In this document: piece by piece, positions 18,791-27,506 of the stretch
Layout of the letters: each line of letters starts with the position of its first letter
Position numbering within the stretch: position 1 is the stretch's first letter
DNA from: Bacillus sp. F19
Lineage (GTDB): Bacteria; Bacillota; Bacilli; Bacillales; Bacillaceae
Assembly: GCA_023823795.1 (NCBI GenBank)
Contig: CP085711.1
Span: forward strand, 372,001 to 436,000
Length of the DNA: 64,000 nt
Direction of reading: 5' to 3'
The notes under the pieces: generated by a model
What the model saw: the letters and a program-made list of their open reading frames with translations, nothing else
The model's database searches: none
What the model was told of the DNA's origin: nothing
Program-made: the position numbers and the translations under genes

Positions 18791-18992
18791 TTAACTCATA
18801 TGAATGTCTGTACCATACTGAAGAAGTTTTAGTTTCCTTGCCACAGATTGGGATGCAAAGTTGTCCCACGAAGTGCTATATAGAGCAATTCGTCCTTGTT
18901 TTTGTACCTCTGCTGCCCAAGCATTTATGACATCTATACTGTATCCTCATCCGCGGTAATCTTCATGTGTGAATACACTTCTTCGTCTGCAC
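18791..18992 (-). pseudogene. GNAT acetyltransferase C-terminal remnant
   Basis: The minus strand reads VFTHEDYRG, a stop, then GYSIDVINAWAAEVQKQG and LYSTSWDNFASQSVARKL, which is the acetyl-CoA binding and C-terminal part of a GNAT protein. The N-terminal half is absent and an in-frame TGA replaces the conserved R/Q-x-x-G position. It abuts a HAD remnant on the other strand at 18993. Confidence 0.7.
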
Positions 18993-19145
18993 GATATTAT
19001 TGGGGCAAATAATAGTGGGATTGACTCAATTGGAGTAACTTATGGATATGGTTCATTCGAAGAAATAAGTCACTCTAACCCTACTTATATTGTCGAAAGT
19101 GTTGACCAATTAAAAGATATTTTGATGGGAAGTCGAGTAAAATAA
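18993..19145 (+). pseudogene. HAD phosphatase (phosphoglycolate phosphatase-like) 3' remnant
   Basis: Fifty codons read DIIGANNSGIDSIGVTYG, GSFEEISHSNPTYIV and a terminal helix before TAA at 19143. This is the motif IV end and C terminus of a phosphoglycolate-phosphatase-like HAD protein. Everything upstream is missing; the preceding bases belong to the GNAT remnant. Confidence 0.7.
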
Positions 19146-19317
19146 ACATATATCGTTCTTCCATTAAAGGGGGCTTTTCTTGAATATCCTTGCAATGTGG
19201 ATGTTCCAGAACGATCTTCAACAATAGGGCGCGATAGCCGAAGATTCAAGTAATGGTCTCCGGCTATTCTCTCTTTTAAGGTTTGGGCAGCAATAAATTG
19301 AAAAGAGGTTATAAAGA

Positions 19318-19857
19318 ATGAAAAAAACAGCAGTGTTACTATATCCTCAATTTAGTGAATATGAACTAAGTGTAGCATTATCAATCTTAATGCAAGGAGA
19401 GAAACCTGTAATTACTGTCGGAATAAGTAATCAACCGATTAGAGGGGAATCTGGATTAACTTGTTTGCCTGATACCACTATTGATAATCTTAACTATGAT
19501 GACATAGATAGTCTCTTATTAACAGGATGTATGGATATATTCTCTTTAGAAGGTGAAAGAAAGCTATTTGAGTTTTTGCAACAAATAGAAAGTAAAGTAT
19601 CTGTAATTGCCAGTATTTCGAGTTCTCCTTATCTTCTAGCAAAAGCAGGGATATTAAAAGGGAAAAAATATACTATTGGTATGACAAAGGAAAATCGGGA
19701 GATGACGGGTGTTTTTGAAAGAGAAAATTATTGTGAATCACTAGTAGTCCAAGATGGAAATCTAATTACTGCAAGAGGAAGAGGATTCATTAGATTTGGA
19801 ACTTTATTTGGAAAAGCACTAAATCTTACATTTGATGATAATTGGTACAAAGAGTGA
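19318..19857 (+). CDS. DJ-1/PfpI family protein lacking the usual cysteine
   Basis: The 179-residue product has the DJ-1/PfpI (class I glutamine amidotransferase-like) fold marks: LLYPQFSEYELS near the N terminus, DSLLLTG, and the nucleophile-elbow region IASISSSPYLLAKAGILKG. At the elbow the usual Cys (AICxGP) is replaced by Ser101 or its neighbours, so ordinary DJ-1 thiol chemistry is unlikely. Start ATG 19318 after AGAGG. Flanked on both sides by copies of the CAATCGGG-type repeat. Intact by length; function unknown. Confidence 0.8.
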   Translation: MKKTAVLLYPQFSEYELSVALSILMQGEKPVITVGISNQPIRGESGLTCLPDTTIDNLNYDDIDSLLLTGCMDIFSLEGERKLFEFLQQIESKVSVIASISSSPYLLAKAGILKGKKYTIGMTKENREMTGVFERENYCESLVVQDGNLITARGRGFIRFGTLFGKALNLTFDDNWYKE

Positions 19858-20081
19858 TATCTTCCCAATCGGGGGCTTCGAATTATTCATGCAGCAGTGA
19901 TGTTCCAAGATGATCTTCAACAATCGGGCCATTTAATGGAGTACAGGGCAGGAATAGACTATTCTTTGTTATCATGAACTGTGACAAGGTGTTTTTTGTT
20001 TGGAAGGGATTTGTAACTTTTTAATAGAATAATTATGAAGATGATCAGATAATAAATTTTTACACATAAGGAGATAAAACT

Positions 20082-20534
20082 ATGGCAAAAAACAAATTAC
20101 TAAGAATGGACAATGTCGGCATCGTTGTAGAATCCCTTGATGACGCAATCTCTTTCTTCGAGGAGATTGGCTTGAACCTCGAAGGGCGAGCCACTGTCGA
20201 AGGTGAATGGGCTGGTCGCGTAACCGGATTGGGTTCTCAGTGCGTAGAAATTGCTATGATGGTTACCCCAGATGGCCACAGCCGACTTGAACTTTCGCGA
20301 TTTCTCACCCCACCTACTATATCAGACCACCGGACTGCTCCTGTAAACGCCCTCGGTTATCTACGCGTCATGTTCACCGTTGAAGACATTGACGAAATGG
20401 TATCCAGACTCACTAAGTATGGTGCTCAGCTCGTTGGCGAAGTGGTTCAGTACGAGGACTCGTATCGGCTCTGCTACATTCGTGGAACCGAAGGACTTCT
20501 AATCGGTTTGGCGGAACAACTCGGTAACAAATAA
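20082..20534 (+). CDS. VOC (glyoxalase/bleomycin resistance) family protein
   Basis: The 150-residue protein begins with the VOC pattern LLRMDNVGIVVESLDDAISF and has paired beta-alpha-beta units ending in RGTEGLLIGLAEQL; the likely metal ligands are H or E residues in DNVGIV, SRLELSRF and GTEG. The ATG follows AAGGAGATAAAACT. Its base composition is richer in G and C at third positions than its neighbours (for example CTCGGTTATCTACGCGTC), which fits recent transfer. Substrate cannot be assigned; catechol-type dioxygenase or lactoylglutathione-like are both possible. Confidence 0.85.
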   Translation: MAKNKLLRMDNVGIVVESLDDAISFFEEIGLNLEGRATVEGEWAGRVTGLGSQCVEIAMMVTPDGHSRLELSRFLTPPTISDHRTAPVNALGYLRVMFTVEDIDEMVSRLTKYGAQLVGEVVQYEDSYRLCYIRGTEGLLIGLAEQLGNK

Positions 20535-20723
20535 GTAAGTGACGTTTTATAAAAAGCCTTTACTGCTTTATTCAGCAATCGGGCGCGTTTATTTAGGAAC
20601 GCGTCTTTTTCGTGTATTGGGCCATATTGTGAAGTAAGGAGGGAGTTTAAAGGGGACATCTCGAAATTGTAATTTATTCCATTAAAGGGCAGTTTAGTTT
20701 GAAGAAGGATATATATATAAAGA

Positions 20724-20747
20724 AAGACCGATTATCGGTTCGGTCTT
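20724..20747. terminator. Short hairpin
   Basis: AAGACCGA at 20724-20731 pairs with TCGGTCTT at 20740-20747. No long T run on the plus strand. It lies just downstream of the minus-strand gene fragment that ends at 20774, so may be its terminator. Confidence 0.45.
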
Positions 20748-20773
20748 CGACTGTTATTCTCATCTTTTTTACA

Positions 20774-20921
20774 TTATTTTCGAATTCCAACACCTAAAAC
20801 TTTTTTAGAACTTTTATCAACATATACAGCAATTGGACCGAGATCTCCGTTATCATCTGTTGCAAATTTAACTTTAAACACTGGGATATCTTTTATGTTA
20901 GTTAATTTTTCTACTTATTAA
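20774..20921 (-). pseudogene. 3' fragment of an unidentified small protein gene
   Basis: The minus strand reads KDIPVFKVKFATDDNGDLG, then PIAVYVDKSSKKVLGV and a stop. The pattern of short strands looks like the end of a secreted or lipoprotein domain, but I do not recognise it. No start or upstream part remains. Confidence 0.35.
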
Positions 20922-21097
20922 CAAATTACACCTCACCAACTTTAATAATAGCAGGGAAAAAAGATATATTCTTTCCTGAAAGTAGATTAAATAAAGTTGC
21001 AAAAGAAATCATCACAAATTTAACAGCATTCAAATCCTACGATATAGGACATTTCCCTTCAGAAGAATATTTAATAAAAATTAGACTTTTTAAATGA
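20921..21097 (+). pseudogene. Alpha/beta hydrolase C-terminal remnant
   Basis: The frame from 20921 reads TNYTSPTLIIAGKKDIFFP (the strand and turn carrying the catalytic acid of alpha/beta hydrolases) and ends with YDIGHFPSEEYLIK, where GHFP carries the catalytic histidine. The nucleophile half is missing. Confidence 0.7.
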
Positions 21098-21237
21098 CCA
21101 TTATAAATAATACCGTTATTCGATTTTGTCTATTGTTTCGATATGTGCGGAAAAGGCACCGCCGCCCATTTGCTAAATACCTGTTACATGTTAACTGGAG
21201 ACTGTTCATCTGAAGTATATCTAAATAAAAAAATTGA

Positions 21238-21268
21238 AGAAAAGCACGCTGGGAGAGCGTGCTTTTCT
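21238..21268. terminator. Bidirectional terminator
   Basis: AAAAGCACGCT and AGCGTGCTTTT form an 11-bp stem (loop GGGAG); A-rich before and T-rich after, so it can serve the minus-strand DUF3231 gene that ends at 21307. Confidence 0.8.
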
Positions 21269-21306
21269 TTGTTTATGCTATTTACTAACAGACTTTAGTT
21301 TAAGCA

Positions 21307-21846
21307 TTATTCACTAGCTTTAACTTGTAATGGAGGCGGAATCAGCCAACCCTTTTCTTTATTAAGTTTTAACATTTTAGCACCAAATTGAGCTTTTGCT
21401 AAATGAAATTGACCATACATCACTCCAATATCTTCTCTTATTGATTGACCTATTACTTGACTGCAAGCAACTAGACCAGCAGCTACATCCCTAGAGACAG
21501 AAGCACTAATTTCTGGATCACTAAATCTTGCTCCAACAGGGATATCTTCTAATTTAGCAATAGGGCGTTCTGGTGGTGCAGGGGGTAAACCAATCCCATT
21601 CGCTTTAAGAAGTTCTTCTATTTGTTTATTTTCATTTTTTAAACCTTCAATTGCTTCTTCAATTAGCTTTTTTAGATCCTGATCACCAGTGTGATTAATA
21701 AAAGCCTGATAGCCTGCAATTAAGCCGTTATTTGTTAAAAGGTTAGTCCATGTACCAAAAATCTCTCCGTAATGCATTGGTTCATCTTTTGGGTTACCAC
21801 TTAAAATTCCCATAACTACACTCCTTATCGTCTTTTGAAAATTCAT
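21307..21846 (-). CDS. DUF3231 family protein
   Basis: The 179-residue product matches the DUF3231 family common in spore formers: MHYGEIFGTW, LTNNGLIAGYQAFINHTGD, EELLKANGIGLPPAPPERP and FSDPEISASVSRDV, with predicted long helices like a ferritin-like four-helix bundle. The ATG at 21846 follows AAAGGAG and is preferred to the upstream in-frame start. Members are often duplicated and their biochemical role is unknown. Single-gene unit between a terminator at 21238 and a plus-strand gene. Confidence 0.85.
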   Translation of the reverse strand: MNFQKTIRSVVMGILSGNPKDEPMHYGEIFGTWTNLLTNNGLIAGYQAFINHTGDQDLKKLIEEAIEGLKNENKQIEELLKANGIGLPPAPPERPIAKLEDIPVGARFSDPEISASVSRDVAAGLVACSQVIGQSIREDIGVMYGQFHLAKAQFGAKMLKLNKEKGWLIPPPLQVKASE

Positions 21847-22024
21847 GATTTTCTCCTTTAAAAGGATAGTGAACACAGGGAATATTATTAGATACTATAT
21901 TTGAATTTATTCAAAGGTTGTTTCGACTTACGATAGCAATTTTTCTCAAATTCAATAAGTATAAAAAAATGTACAAAAGGGAGAATAACCTTGAGTATGA
22001 AAAAAAATTAAAAGGAGAATTACA

Positions 22025-22255
22025 ATGATAAGAAAACAATTAGTAATTATTACAGCCCTTGTTCTTTCATTAGGACTTTTATTCGGTGGGAATAATGCTT
22101 CAGCAAATAATAATGACAATAATAATGATACAAACATGACAAGAAATGTTGCAGCAACAAATGATGACGATGATGATACGGATTGGGGATGGATCGGGTT
22201 AATTGGTCTGGCTGGGTTATTAGGTCTAAGGAGAAGAGACGACCGAAAAGACTAA
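22025..22255 (+). CDS. WGxxGxxG family small exported protein
   Basis: The 76-residue product has a signal peptide (VIITALVLSLGLLFGGNNAS), a low-complexity N/D linker (about 30-53), and the C-terminal module DTDWGWIGLIGLAGLLGL followed by RRRDDRKD. This is the WGxxGxxG arrangement found in many Bacillales: a short membrane helix with a basic cytoplasmic tail. AAAGGAG lies before the ATG. Likely anchored in the membrane; function unknown. A strong terminator follows. Confidence 0.85.
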   Translation: MIRKQLVIITALVLSLGLLFGGNNASANNNDNNNDTNMTRNVAATNDDDDDTDWGWIGLIGLAGLLGLRRRDDRKD

Positions 22256-22300
22256 TTTAGACTTGAATTTTGATATACACTTTTTTACTTCAATAAATTC

Positions 22301-22350
22301 AAAACGCAAAAAGACAGCCGGCATTTAAATTGGCTGTCTTTTTGCGTTTT
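22301..22350. terminator. Perfect 19-bp terminator stem
   Basis: AAAACGCAAAAAGACAGCC at 22301-22319 and its exact complement at 22332-22350, loop GGCATTTAAATT. It closes the WGxxGxxG gene and is symmetric. Confidence 0.9.
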
Positions 22351-22358
22351 CTATAAAA

Positions 22359-22667
22359 GCTGATAACGGCTCAACAATTTCTGGAGGGTTATTAGTTAGG
22401 GCGAGTTATAAAGCTGCTTCTGACTTTTCATTCTTAATAGCACTTCCGATAATGGTTGGGGCTACAGGATTAGACCTTTTTAAAAGCTAGAATGAATTGA
22501 GTATAGGTGATTTACCTATGTTTGCAGTTGGTTTTATTACTTCTTTTGTGGTAGCTCTTATGGCAGTTGTTACTTTTGTGAAATGGATTAGTAAAATCGG
22601 TTTAATTCCCTTTGCTTTTTATCGTTTTGTTTTAGCCATTGCATTTTATATTTTCGTCTTGTACTGA
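22359..22667 (+). pseudogene. uppP: Undecaprenyl-diphosphatase (UppP/BacA) C-terminal remnant
   Basis: The frame reads GSTISGGLLVRASYKAASDF, SFLIALPIMVGATGLDLF, then an in-frame TAG, and continues [16 protein letters not shown] and [12 protein letters not shown] to a TGA at 22665. This is the second half of the UppP membrane protein. The N-terminal catalytic half is missing. A CAATCGGG repeat copy starts 13 bases after the stop. Confidence 0.8.
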
Positions 22668-22715
22668 ATCCCTTATTCAACAATCGGGGGCTTTAATGGA
22701 GTAACATAATTATTT

Positions 22716-22753
22716 ATGGACTGATCGGTTTTTACCGATTAGTCCATTTTTTC
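22716..22753. terminator. Terminator hairpin
   Basis: ATGGACTGATCGGT at 22716-22729 pairs with ACCGATTAGTCCAT at 22734-22747 with one G-U, followed by TTTTTT. Confidence 0.8.
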
Positions 22754-22852
22754 TCAATAAGGTTAACCCTATTGAGAAGATAGTGATTTATTAATTTTCA
22801 AGGCTTTAAATCTTCTCAAATACACTTATCAAAATTATTAAATGGCATTACC

Positions 22853-23165
22853 TCCATAGTGGCCCCTGAAATCCAGAATCGTTTCCATACCCCTTATAGG
22901 GTGTATAACATTCTCACCATGTTCATTCAACTCAAGCGCCATGATTTACACCACCCCCGCGGGTAGGCTTTCATCAACTTAACCTGGTACGGTAAATTCT
23001 CACGCCTTTTCGCCGAGCTTATAACACTATCTTTCTTACTAATCCAGTGCTATTCGACTAAGAGAGAACCCTTCAGGGCGTTACCCCATCATTTGATTCT
23101 TCGATATAATCCTTCAGTTCCGAAAGGAACTGTCTAGCCTTTACCTGAGTAATGTGACCACCCTC
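22853..23165 (-). mobile_element. Structured-RNA remnant resembling group II intron domain I
   Basis: No coding frame fits this stretch, which is richer in G and C and full of short stems. On the minus strand it reads AAGCTCGGCGAAAAGGCGTG, GAAAGCCTACCC with GGGGGTGG, and ends GGTATGGAAACGATTC ... GGGGCCACTATGG. The pattern resembles the folded 5' part of a bacterial group II intron. The last 41 bases recur with few differences at 53191-53230, near the intron fragment at 51-52 kb. Assignment is by resemblance; a covariance search is needed. Confidence 0.45.
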
Positions 23166-23307
23166 AATTTAAGCTAGAAACATTTCGCACAATTAAATAG
23201 CCCTTTAGTGGAGTAACATACTGGAGTTTTACAACATCGACAAGAACATAAAAATGAAAATTTTGTTTAAATAAATACAGGATTTTAATCAAACCTTATT
23301 CAAAATC

Positions 23308-23523
23308 ATGATTGGTGAAAATGACATCGCCATAGAAATTAATACTTCTGGTAAAACGAAAGATGTAGGGGGCTGGTATCCTTCAGACGACATTTTGGAA
23401 TTAGCATTGCACCATGGAGTAAAAGTAACCTTTGGTTCGGATGCACATGTTCCGGATCGAGTGGGGGATGAGTTTGAACTAGTTCATAAACACCTTGTGG
23501 AAATTGGTGTGACCGCTAAGTAA
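23308..23523 (+). pseudogene. hisJ: Histidinol-phosphatase (PHP family) C-terminal remnant
   Basis: Seventy-one codons read EINTSGKTKDVGGWYPSDDI and VTFGSDAHVPDRVGDEFELV, the last metal-binding strand (GSDAH) and C terminus of HisJ-type PHP phosphatases. The first three quarters are missing, and the ATG has no ribosome binding site. It ends at TAA 23521 against an inverted-repeat element. Confidence 0.75.
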
Positions 23524-23525
23524 GA

Positions 23526-23752
23526 TTGAACACTTTTCTGCTCGATAAGACTGAACACTCTCTTCCAGGTCAAAGCACCCGCTTTACATGGAGAGGCGTG
23601 CATGATAGGCTAGTCAGCTGTGCGAAATCCCTTGTAAGATGCGGCTTCGCAGGGACATCTTGCACGCAGAGGCTCCGTGTCAAGCGACTCTGGCGTACCT
23701 CCTATTTCCCAAAAGTGTGTTAACTGTTGATTAGCAAAAAGTGTTCAATTCT
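23526..23752. mobile_element. Non-coding element with IS21-like repeated ends
   Basis: The left end has TTGAACACTTTTCTG and a second, similar GACTGAACACTC copy; the right end has AAAAGTGTTCAATTC, so the ends are inverted repeats. The interior is G+C rich with an inverted TGTAAGATG/CATCTTGCA pair and no open frame of note. Multiple short repeats at the ends are usual for IS21 elements; this looks like ends left after loss of the transposase, or a small non-autonomous element. Confidence 0.5.
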
Positions 23753-23842
23753 GTTAGGCGGTCACAATTGGCAATAAAGAATGGGTTTATTTTAAAGAAA
23801 AGAAGAGAATTCCGGTCAGTTTATAGAAAAAATTCATATATT

Positions 23843-23868
23843 TGGACCTAACATGGCTAGGTCCTTAA
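23843..23868. terminator. Small terminator-like hairpin
   Basis: GGACCTA and TAGGTCC flank ACATGGC. It lies downstream of the ohr remnant on the minus strand. Confidence 0.45.
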
Positions 23869-23878
23869 AGTTTGTCAA

Positions 23879-24036
23879 TCAAAAAATATGAGTCTTTAAT
23901 TCAACGCCAATATTTCCTTTAGTTGCTTTCGAAAATGGACAAACTAGATGTTTTTTTCAACTATTGCTTCGGCTTCTTTAAGTTTAATACCATAAATAGC
24001 AACTGAAACTACTAACGCTAACTTGAATCCTCTATA
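23879..24036 (-). pseudogene. Organic hydroperoxide resistance (Ohr/OsmC) C-terminal remnant
   Basis: The minus strand reads GFKLALVVSVAIYGIKL and KEAEAIVEK, then after a one-base frame change HLVCPFSKATKGNIGVELK and a stop. HxVCPxSxATRGNI is the hallmark with the resolving cysteine of Ohr proteins. N-terminal half absent. Confidence 0.75.
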
Positions 24037-24089
24037 AACGTAAATCAATGATTATTTTATGCTTATAAGCTATTAAAGATTATTCCTAA

Positions 24090-25157
24090 TTAAGTTCTCT
24101 TTGTCGCGATCAAGGCTACTGCTGCAGCTAAAAATCCTGCTGTAAGTTTACCGACAACTAATGGAATAACAAAGCTCTTTTCTAAGCCGGCTACAAAGCC
24201 TAAGTGACTACCAAATACAAATGCACCACTAACGGCAAACGCAGTATTCACGACTTTACCACGGTTATCCATGTCGTGCAATGTAGCAAACATAGGAATG
24301 TGATGAGCGAAGGATGCGATAAAACCACCTAATGCTTGTTGATTCATACCTAGCTTATTTCCGAGTAGTACAAAAGGCTTCTTTAATACTTTTACTAACA
24401 CAAATACAAACGGAAACGCACCGGCAAGCATGATGGTTATTTTTCCAACTGTTACAAAGCCTTCTGAAAGCGGCAACATACCAGGAATAAGAACTATACC
24501 TGTTAAAGTTTCAATGATAATCGAGACAAGACCAATGATAATAACTATTTCAATCCCTTTACCAAACCATTTAAAACCACGGATCATCACGGATTGAGCG
24601 GATAACATCCCAATGCCGATCAAGACAGAAATGAGGATAGAAGGAAGCAGATTTTTCAACATCCATATCAAGTCAAATCCTGCTACGAATCCTCCCGTTA
24701 AACATCCAAATGGAATAGTCATGAGCCCAATTAAAATTCCTTTAGCAAAAAAGGGATGATCATTTTTATGAACGATGCTTAAAGCAACCGGAATGGTAAA
24801 AACAATAGTCGGCCCCATCATCGTTCCTAAAAACACCCAAGAAAATAAAGCAGCATCACTCGATTGAGCCATTTCATTTGCTAAAGAGTATCCACCCATA
24901 TCAAGAGCTAAAAACGTGGATGAAAACATCGATGGATCTGCTCCAAGAAATTGGTAGACAGGGGATACAATCGGTGTTAACCATTTTGCCAATACAGGCG
25001 ATAGTGAGATCATTCCAACCATTGAAAGGGCTAGTGCTCCCATGGAATGGAAGGCTTCCTTAAATTTTTGTCCGACTCCATACCGATTACCCAACAGATA
25101 ATCTATTGCTCCTAGAACCATAAATCCTGTCATGATAAATATGATGATTTCATTCAT
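24090..25157 (-). CDS. eutH: EutH family ethanolamine permease
   Basis: The 355-residue protein has about ten or eleven membrane segments and the EutH text: MGALALSMVGMISLSPVLA, LALDMGGYSLANEMA, FLGTMMGPTIVFTIPVA, and GGFIASFAHHIPMFATLHDM. EutH moves ethanolamine into the cell. The ATG at 25157 (GAGGT upstream) is preferred over an in-frame start 33 bases earlier. No eut ammonia lyase or shell genes are present; instead the gene follows two Xaa-Pro peptidase genes, apparently on one sigma-54-driven transcript, so the real substrate may be another amine. Confidence 0.85.
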   Translation of the reverse strand: MNEIIIFIMTGFMVLGAIDYLLGNRYGVGQKFKEAFHSMGALALSMVGMISLSPVLAKWLTPIVSPVYQFLGADPSMFSSTFLALDMGGYSLANEMAQSSDAALFSWVFLGTMMGPTIVFTIPVALSIVHKNDHPFFAKGILIGLMTIPFGCLTGGFVAGFDLIWMLKNLLPSILISVLIGIGMLSAQSVMIRGFKWFGKGIEIVIIIGLVSIIIETLTGIVLIPGMLPLSEGFVTVGKITIMLAGAFPFVFVLVKVLKKPFVLLGNKLGMNQQALGGFIASFAHHIPMFATLHDMDNRGKVVNTAFAVSGAFVFGSHLGFVAGLEKSFVIPLVVGKLTAGFLAAAVALIATKRT

Positions 25158-25227
25158 ATCGAATACGACCTCATTCAAAAGAAAGGTCATCTTTATAAAA
25201 ATTCCTTGGATGACCTGTTCAATATTT

Positions 25228-26289
25228 TTATAAGATAATTAATTGCTTAGGAGAATGGGTAATGATTTCATAACCATTCTCTGTTACTACAATATCATCT
25301 TCAATCCGGCAGCCACCCCATCCTGGGATATAAATTCCTGGCTCGACGGTAACAACCATTCCAGTTTGAAGAATTTCTACACTTTTGTCAGAAAGCCGGA
25401 TTGGTTCGTGAACTTCCATACCTAACCCATGACCTGTTGAATGTCCGAAACGATTTCCGAAGCCTTTTTCTGTAATATAGTCTCTCGTTAAATCGTCAAT
25501 CGTTTTCGCTTTTTCACCTGATCGAATTCCTTCTGTTCCACGTTTTAGAGCTTCTAATACGATGTGATAAATGTTGCGGAACTCATCCGAGCAGCTCCCG
25601 ACGGCGATTGTTCTCGTAATATCAGAGCAATAACCATTGTACAATGCACCAAAATCAAGGGTTACCATGTCACCATGCTCGATCACTTTTTCGGAAGCCA
25701 CTCCATGCGGTAGGGCAGCCCTCTTTCCAGAAGCAATAATGGTATTAAAGGATGAGGAGGTTGCACCTTGCTTACGCATATAGAATTCCAGCTCATCACG
25801 GATTGCTAATTCCGTAACCCCTGGTTTAATGACATTCAAAATATAATCAAACGCCTTATCTGCGATCTTAGCTGCCGTTCTCATTAATTCTAATTCTAAC
25901 GGCTCTTTGATTTCTCTAACCTTTTCAACGATATTTTCCAATTGGATCCATTGTACATTTCCATACTCTTGTAGAGTTGAGAACGTTTTTAATGTCATGG
26001 CATTTGCCTCAACAGCGACCTTTTTAAGACCTTGACGTTCGATTTCATTGGAAACTTCTTTTTCAATATTACCGTCATGGACGATAATCTTAGCGTTTTT
26101 CACTTCATTTTGAGCTTGTTCAGCATAGCGGAAGTCAGTGATAAAGGTAGCACCATTTTTTGAAATTAGCACCATACCTGCTGATCCTGTAAAACCTGTC
26201 GTATATCTACGATTTTCACTCTTTGTAATTAATTTTGCATCGACATTGTTCTCTAAAAGCTGTTTCTGTATTTTTTCGATTCGGTTCAT
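25228..26289 (-). CDS. M24 Xaa-Pro peptidase/dipeptidase
   Basis: The 353-residue protein has a creatinase-type N-terminal domain (to about 125; NRRYTTGFTGSAGMVLI) and a pita-bread catalytic domain with metal ligands: D in VTLDFGALYNGYCSDITRT, H in GHSTGHGLGMEVHE, and the two Glu in VTVEPGIYIPGWGGCRIEDD. It should cut dipeptides or N-terminal X-Pro bonds, or a related amide, in the cytosol. Its ATG overlaps the stop of the paralogue upstream (TAATG). Confidence 0.88.
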   Translation of the reverse strand: MNRIEKIQKQLLENNVDAKLITKSENRRYTTGFTGSAGMVLISKNGATFITDFRYAEQAQNEVKNAKIIVHDGNIEKEVSNEIERQGLKKVAVEANAMTLKTFSTLQEYGNVQWIQLENIVEKVREIKEPLELELMRTAAKIADKAFDYILNVIKPGVTELAIRDELEFYMRKQGATSSSFNTIIASGKRAALPHGVASEKVIEHGDMVTLDFGALYNGYCSDITRTIAVGSCSDEFRNIYHIVLEALKRGTEGIRSGEKAKTIDDLTRDYITEKGFGNRFGHSTGHGLGMEVHEPIRLSDKSVEILQTGMVVTVEPGIYIPGWGGCRIEDDIVVTENGYEIITHSPKQLIIL

Positions 26290-27392
26290 TATCGTTCAGC
26301 TCCTACAACCATTAATTTTTTTGGAAACTTCGTTAATACTTCATACCCATTATCCGTAATGACAACATCGTCTTCAATGCGAACACCACCAAGGCCATTA
26401 AGATAAATGCCAGGTTCAATGGTGATGACCATTCCTGATTTCAATAACCCCTCATTAGCATCGTTCATAGAAGGTGCCTCATGAATATCAATTCCAAGGC
26501 CATGACCGATTCGATGTGGAAAAAAATCACCGTAGCCAGCCGCTTGAATGACGCGTCTTCCAGCGATATCAACATCACCAATTCTTGTTCCAGGTTGAGA
26601 AGCATCCACCCCAGCAAGATTGGCTTGTAAAACCGTATTGTAGATTTTATCGAGTTCGCTATTGGTATTACCATAAATGACGGTTCTTGTGATATCAGAG
26701 CAATATCCCTTATATTTCACACCTAAATCAAATAGGGCAGTATCGCCTTTTTTTAACTTATTGTCTCCTGAAGCGCCATGTGGGTTACTTGCATTTTGGC
26801 CAAACAATACAATGGGAGGGAATGACATGTCTTTAATCCCTTTTTTCTTTAATTCAAATTCAATTTTCCCTAATACTTCAAGTTCTGTGATTCCTTCTTT
26901 TAATGCTTCAATACCCACTTGTACGCCGTAATCAGCAAAAGCGGCGGCTTCACGTAATATTTCAATTTCATCAGCATCTTTTACTAGTCGCATTTCAGTT
27001 AGTATTGGATCTAGTGATGCAAACTCTACTTCACCAAAAATCTGTTGCAGACTTTCAATGTAAAAATAGGAGATTTCATATTTCTCAACAGCAAATTGTT
27101 TCATTTTGTTTCTGCTTTCGATCACGTCACGAACAAGTGCCCACGGGTGATCGGAATCTGTGTAACTTAGGATTGGATGGTTCCAGCCTGCTTCCTTTAT
27201 CATTTGAACTTCCATTGCCGGTGTAATAAAAATGGGTTCGTCATTCGGGAAGACAAAAATACCTACAAACCGTTCGTGCGGATTGTAATCAAAATTCGAT
27301 AAATAAAAAATATTATGGCGCGATGTGACTAAGCCACCTGGAATACTTTGTTTTTGTAAAAAGGTTTGCAATGCTTGCAATCGCTTATTCAT
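26289..27392 (-). CDS. M24 Xaa-Pro peptidase/dipeptidase, paralogue
   Basis: The 367-residue product is a diverged copy of the next gene, with NIFYLSNFDYNPHERFVG in the N-terminal domain and ALFDLGVKYKGYCSDITRT, HRIGHGLGIDIHEAP and ITIEPGIYLNGLGGVRIEDD carrying the dimetal ligands. ATG 27392 follows AAAGGGG. It is the first gene behind the sigma-54 promoter at 27440-27456. Two M24 paralogues in tandem with a permease suggest uptake and hydrolysis of a specific amide or peptide-like compound. Confidence 0.88.
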   Translation of the reverse strand: MNKRLQALQTFLQKQSIPGGLVTSRHNIFYLSNFDYNPHERFVGIFVFPNDEPIFITPAMEVQMIKEAGWNHPILSYTDSDHPWALVRDVIESRNKMKQFAVEKYEISYFYIESLQQIFGEVEFASLDPILTEMRLVKDADEIEILREAAAFADYGVQVGIEALKEGITELEVLGKIEFELKKKGIKDMSFPPIVLFGQNASNPHGASGDNKLKKGDTALFDLGVKYKGYCSDITRTVIYGNTNSELDKIYNTVLQANLAGVDASQPGTRIGDVDIAGRRVIQAAGYGDFFPHRIGHGLGIDIHEAPSMNDANEGLLKSGMVITIEPGIYLNGLGGVRIEDDVVITDNGYEVLTKFPKKLMVVGAER

Positions 27393-27439
27393 GATCAATT
27401 CCCCTTTAATGTATGGATTAAAATAGACATGAAGTATTG

Positions 27440-27456
27440 ATGCAAGTTATGTGCCA
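27440..27456 (-). promoter_or_regulatory. Sigma-54 promoter (-24/-12)
   Basis: On the minus strand the bases read TGGCACATAACTTGCAT, a full match to TGGCAC-N5-TTGCW. The start of transcription would be near 27428, about 36 bases before the first peptidase ATG. The neighbouring regulator gene encodes a sigma-54 activator. Confidence 0.85.
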
Positions 27457-27506
27457 TTTTTATAATCTTTTATTTAGGGGCTAGTTTAGGTAATGGTGTA
27501 GATGTT

